Of a stretch of 8,285 nucleotides of DNA, positions 6,256-8,285 are shown piece by piece. The notes beneath the pieces were generated by a model that was not told where the DNA came from, searched no databases, and saw only the letters and a list, made by a program, of their open reading frames with translations. Made by a program: the position numbers and the translations under genes. Origin of the DNA: Campylobacteraceae bacterium (GTDB lineage Bacteria > Campylobacterota > Campylobacteria > Campylobacterales > Sulfurospirillaceae). The stretch covers positions 1 to 8,285 of the forward strand of contig JALUXQ010000185.1 of NCBI GenBank assembly GCA_027013265.1. Direction: 5' to 3'. Every line of letters starts with the position of its first letter. Within the stretch, counting starts at the first letter, position 1.

Positions 6256-6819
6256 ATGGCAACATACTCAATGGGAGATTTGAAAAAAGGTTTAAAAATA
6301 GAGCTAAATGGAGTTCCATACAAGATAACAGAGTATCAACATGTAAAACCAGGAAAAGGTGCAGCTTTTGTAAGGGTTAAGATAAAATCTTACGCAAATG
6401 GTAAAGTTATAGAGAAAACTTTTCATGCAGGCGACAAGTGTGAATCACCAGATCTAGAAGATAAAACCATGCAGTACTTATATGACGATGGTGAATTTAT
6501 GCAATTTATGGATAGTGTCACATATGATCAGATTGGACTAAGCAGAGATCAGGTAGGAGATGCTGCAAATTGGATAATAGATGGCATGAATGTAGATATG
6601 CTTTTTCACAATGGCAAACCAATTGGCGTAGAAGCCCCATCAGTTGTAGAGTTGAAAATCGTAGAAACACCACCAAATTTTAAAGGTGATTCTCAAGGTG
6701 GCAAAAAGCCTGCTACTTTAGAGAGTGGAGCAGTTGTGCAAATCCCTTATCATGTCCTAGAAGGTGATAGTATAAGAGTAGATACTGCAAAAGGTGAATA
6801 CCTAGAAAAAGTCAAATAA
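6256..6819 (+). CDS. efp: elongation factor P
   Basis: EF-P binds between the P and E sites of the ribosome and helps form peptide bonds at consecutive prolines. The 187-residue length is typical. The N-terminal KOW-like domain spans about 1-64 and carries the tip loop HVKPGKGAAF with K34, the lysine that is beta-lysylated in organisms with EpmA/EpmB. Two OB-type domains follow (about 65-127 and 128-187). The family signature near the C-terminus, GDSIRVDT...GEYLEKVK, is present. The ATG is placed five bases after AGGAG. efp is the first gene of its operon with a strong promoter and a very short leader; the next gene follows ten bases after its stop. No modification enzyme is in the window, so whether K34 is modified cannot be said. 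Confidence 0.97.
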   Translation: MATYSMGDLKKGLKIELNGVPYKITEYQHVKPGKGAAFVRVKIKSYANGKVIEKTFHAGDKCESPDLEDKTMQYLYDDGEFMQFMDSVTYDQIGLSRDQVGDAANWIIDGMNVDMLFHNGKPIGVEAPSVVELKIVETPPNFKGDSQGGKKPATLESGAVVQIPYHVLEGDSIRVDTAKGEYLEKVK

Positions 6820-6823
6820 GGAG
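6818..6823 (+). promoter_or_regulatory. Shine-Dalgarno overlapping the efp stop, sets a GTG start
   Basis: AAGGAG shares its two As with the efp stop codon TAA (6817-6819) and lies six bases before the GTG at 6830. This identifies the non-ATG start of the DJ-1-family gene and suggests translational coupling with efp. Confidence 0.8.
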
Positions 6824-6829
6824 CATATC

Positions 6830-7372
6830 GTGTCTAAAGTATTAGTGCCATTAGCAACAGGTTTTGAAGAGATAGAAGCATTGAGTATAGTTGATGTTTT
6901 AAGAAGAGCTGGTGTAGAAGTTGAGATTGCAGGATTGGGCAAAAGGCAGGTTGTAGGAGCTCATGGCGTAAAAATTCAAGCTGATTCTTGTGTTCAAGAT
7001 GCAAAAAGTAGCGAATTTGATATGATAATTCTTCCTGGTGGACTTCCTGGTGCGACAAACTTGCAAAAAGATGAAACAGTACAAAAACTTCTAAAAGAGT
7101 TTGATGAGCAAGAAAAGTACATAGGTGCCATCTGTGCAGCTCCAGCAGCACTGCAAAGTGCAGGAGTTCTAAAAGAAAACTATACTTGCTATCCATCTTT
7201 TGAAACAAATATAAAAGAAGAGGGTTATAATCCAAATGAAGATGTGGTGATAGATAAAAATGTTATGACTTCAAGAGGACCAGGAACTGCTATAAGTTTT
7301 GCTTTGGCAATAGTAAAGCAGTTATGTGGTGACAAGAAAGCAGGTGAGATAAAATCACAACTTCTTCTATGA
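6830..7372 (+). CDS. DJ-1/PfpI family protein (YajL/ThiJ-like)
   Basis: This cytoplasmic protein has the DJ-1 fold; 180 residues is the usual length. Members have been described as oxidative-stress chaperones, and a deglycase/glyoxalase activity has been proposed and debated. The nucleophile elbow is AICAAPA with C102, and E16 in GFEEIEAL corresponds to DJ-1 E18, which hydrogen-bonds the reactive cysteine. The LPGG motif (68-71) and SRGPGTAISFALAIV near the C-terminus are family hallmarks. Where human DJ-1 has H126, this protein has Tyr in CYPSF, so a Cys-His pair is absent. The start is GTG, chosen for its AAGGAG and because the strand MSKVLVPLATGFEE begins correctly there. The stop overlaps the next ATG (ATGA). 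The older name ThiJ does not imply a thiamine role. Confidence 0.93.
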   Translation: MSKVLVPLATGFEEIEALSIVDVLRRAGVEVEIAGLGKRQVVGAHGVKIQADSCVQDAKSSEFDMIILPGGLPGATNLQKDETVQKLLKEFDEQEKYIGAICAAPAALQSAGVLKENYTCYPSFETNIKEEGYNPNEDVVIDKNVMTSRGPGTAISFALAIVKQLCGDKKAGEIKSQLLL

Positions 7373-8211
7373 ATGAACATATACAAATAGGTCGCATCAA
7401 CACTCTCGAGATAGATAGGATGACCGACCATGGACTCTTTCTCTTGAGTGAAGATGGTGAAGATGTACTTTTACCAAATGCTTATGTGACGGACGACATG
7501 AAACTTGGTGAGTTGATAAAAGTTTTTATATATACTGACTCTGAAGACAGACTCATAGCTACAACTCTTAGACCAAAAGCCATGCTTGATGAGTTTGGAT
7601 ATATGGAAGTAGTCGATGTCGCTCCTTTTGGTGCTTTTGTTGATTGGGGTTTGCCAAAAGATTTGTTTGTGCCAAAAGCTTTGCAGAAGATTCCGCTAAA
7701 GGTTGGCATGAAGTTTCTCTTTAGGGTTTGTCTTGATAAAGAGACAAATCGTTTAGTAGGTGCACATAAATTTAAAAACTATATAAGAGATGATATAGAA
7801 GAGCTCGAAGTCAATCAACAAGTCGATATAGTCATAAGAGAAAAAACACCATTAGGGTTTAAAGTTATAGTGAACAACCTCTATGAAGCTATGATTTTTC
7901 ACAATGAAATCTTCGAGGATATTTGGGTAGGACAAAAGAAGAGGGCTTATGTCAAAAATATAAGAAGCGACAGAAAGCTTGATATCTCACTTCAGCCCAT
8001 AGGTAAGAAAAATGCCGATACGGCCACAAGTAGAATCGAAAAAATTTTGAGAGAAAATGGTGGGAGATTGGAGTTTAACTACAAAAGCTCACCAGAAGAT
8101 GTAAAGAGAAGATTTGGGCTAAGCAAGAAAAACTACAAAAGAGCATTGACAACTTTAGCAGAAGAGAAAATCATAACACTTGACGAGAGTGGAATTTGTC
8201 TAAAACAGTAG
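7369..8211 (+). CDS. cvfB: CvfB-like S1-domain RNA-binding protein
   Basis: This is a probable cytoplasmic RNA-binding regulator of the CvfB family, known from Staphylococcus aureus as a virulence regulator and structurally as three S1 domains plus a winged helix. Here the first S1-like domain spans about 5-66, the second about 70-135 with the classic core APFGAFVDWGLPKDLFVP (85-102), and the third about 148-208. A winged-helix domain lies at about 217-280 (SPEDVKRRFGLSKKNYKRAL as its helix-turn-helix part). The 280-residue length fits the family. No Shine-Dalgarno precedes the ATG, which overlaps the DJ-1-family stop, so coupled translation is likely. The target RNA cannot be inferred; a role in virulence should not be transferred to this organism. 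The symbol is a family name rather than a demonstrated orthologue. Confidence 0.85.
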   Translation: MNEHIQIGRINTLEIDRMTDHGLFLLSEDGEDVLLPNAYVTDDMKLGELIKVFIYTDSEDRLIATTLRPKAMLDEFGYMEVVDVAPFGAFVDWGLPKDLFVPKALQKIPLKVGMKFLFRVCLDKETNRLVGAHKFKNYIRDDIEELEVNQQVDIVIREKTPLGFKVIVNNLYEAMIFHNEIFEDIWVGQKKRAYVKNIRSDRKLDISLQPIGKKNADTATSRIEKILRENGGRLEFNYKSSPEDVKRRFGLSKKNYKRALTTLAEEKIITLDESGICLKQ

Positions 8212-8285
8212 CTATAGTTGGAGCGGGAGCCTCTGGATTGGTTGCAGCAATAGTTGCGGCAAAAAGAGGGGCTAGAGTCAAAGTA
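8196..8285 (+). CDS. FAD-dependent oxidoreductase, BaiN/HI0933-like, N-terminus only
   Basis: Only the first 30 residues are in the window. They read as a beta strand, the dinucleotide-binding turn GAGASG (G-x-G-x-x-G), and the following helix (LVAAIVAAKRGARVKV), which is the FAD-binding start of a Rossmann domain. The AAIVAAKRGA part resembles the HI0933/BaiN family of putative NAD(P)/FAD-dependent oxidoreductases. The frame is closed by a TGA at 8181-8183, and between that stop and the Rossmann strand the only start codon is the TTG at 8196. The gene therefore begins inside the last codons of the preceding gene (16-base overlap). GAGAG at 8185-8189 may serve as ribosome-binding site. The substrate cannot be determined from this fragment. 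Confidence 0.75.
   Translation, partial: MSKTVAIVGAGASGLVAAIVAAKRGARVKV

Noticed and set aside
6834..7235. 133-codon open frame on the minus strand
   Set aside because: It is antisense to the DJ-1-family gene, whose catalytic and family motifs are intact. The antisense product is Leu/His/Gln-rich with no domain.
1..8285. tRNA, rRNA, CRISPR array, insertion sequence or phage attachment site
   Set aside because: No cloverleaf sequence, regularly spaced repeats, transposase or integrase frame, or terminal inverted repeats with target duplication were seen on either strand.

Overview
The window looks like AT-rich chromosomal DNA of a free-living Campylobacterota bacterium, possibly close to Sulfurimonas. 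This rests on strong use of A/T-ending codons (AAA, ATA, AGA), the two clearest promoters (an extended TGnTATAAT -10 with no obvious -35), tight ATGA gene overlaps, and the gene content. The genus is inference; the phylum-level call is reasonably supported.

Layout: (1) Positions 1-146 hold no gene I can support. They contain a more GC-rich patch with a hairpin, followed by a short but well-initiated 49-residue ORF (147-296). (2) Positions 317-5835 are one transcription unit for a tripartite RND efflux system: a promoter, a 12-bp perfect inverted repeat at the expected transcript start, a TolC-type outer-membrane channel, a very short periplasmic adaptor, and an inner-membrane RND pump encoded as TWO genes. 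The first pump gene carries TM1-6 with the first periplasmic region, and the second carries TM7-12 with the second. The break falls at the internal repeat boundary of the RND fold, and the second half has its own Shine-Dalgarno and an ATGA overlap. It therefore looks like a stable split pump rather than a broken gene. (3) Positions 5836-6255 are intergenic: a hairpin terminator shared by convergent units, a possible 44-residue minus-strand ORF, an almost pure A/T tract, a small inverted repeat and a strong promoter. (4) Positions 6226-8285 (running out of the window) are a compact housekeeping operon: efp (elongation factor P), a DJ-1/YajL-family protein, a CvfB-type S1 RNA-binding protein, and the start of a FAD-dependent oxidoreductase (BaiN/HI0933-like) with a TTG start inside the end of the previous gene.

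How the genes work together: the first operon would assemble an envelope-spanning exporter driven by the proton gradient. The two pump halves would form a pseudo-monomer that trimerises, the adaptor would bridge to the channel, and the channel would open to the outside. No regulator gene is next to it. The second operon combines translation (EF-P, CvfB-like RNA binding) with protein or metabolite quality control (DJ-1 family). The most unusual element is the efflux operon, with its split pump, an adaptor lacking the usual C-terminal membrane-proximal domain, two histidine clusters on the cytoplasmic side of the first pump half, and a palindrome at the transcript start.
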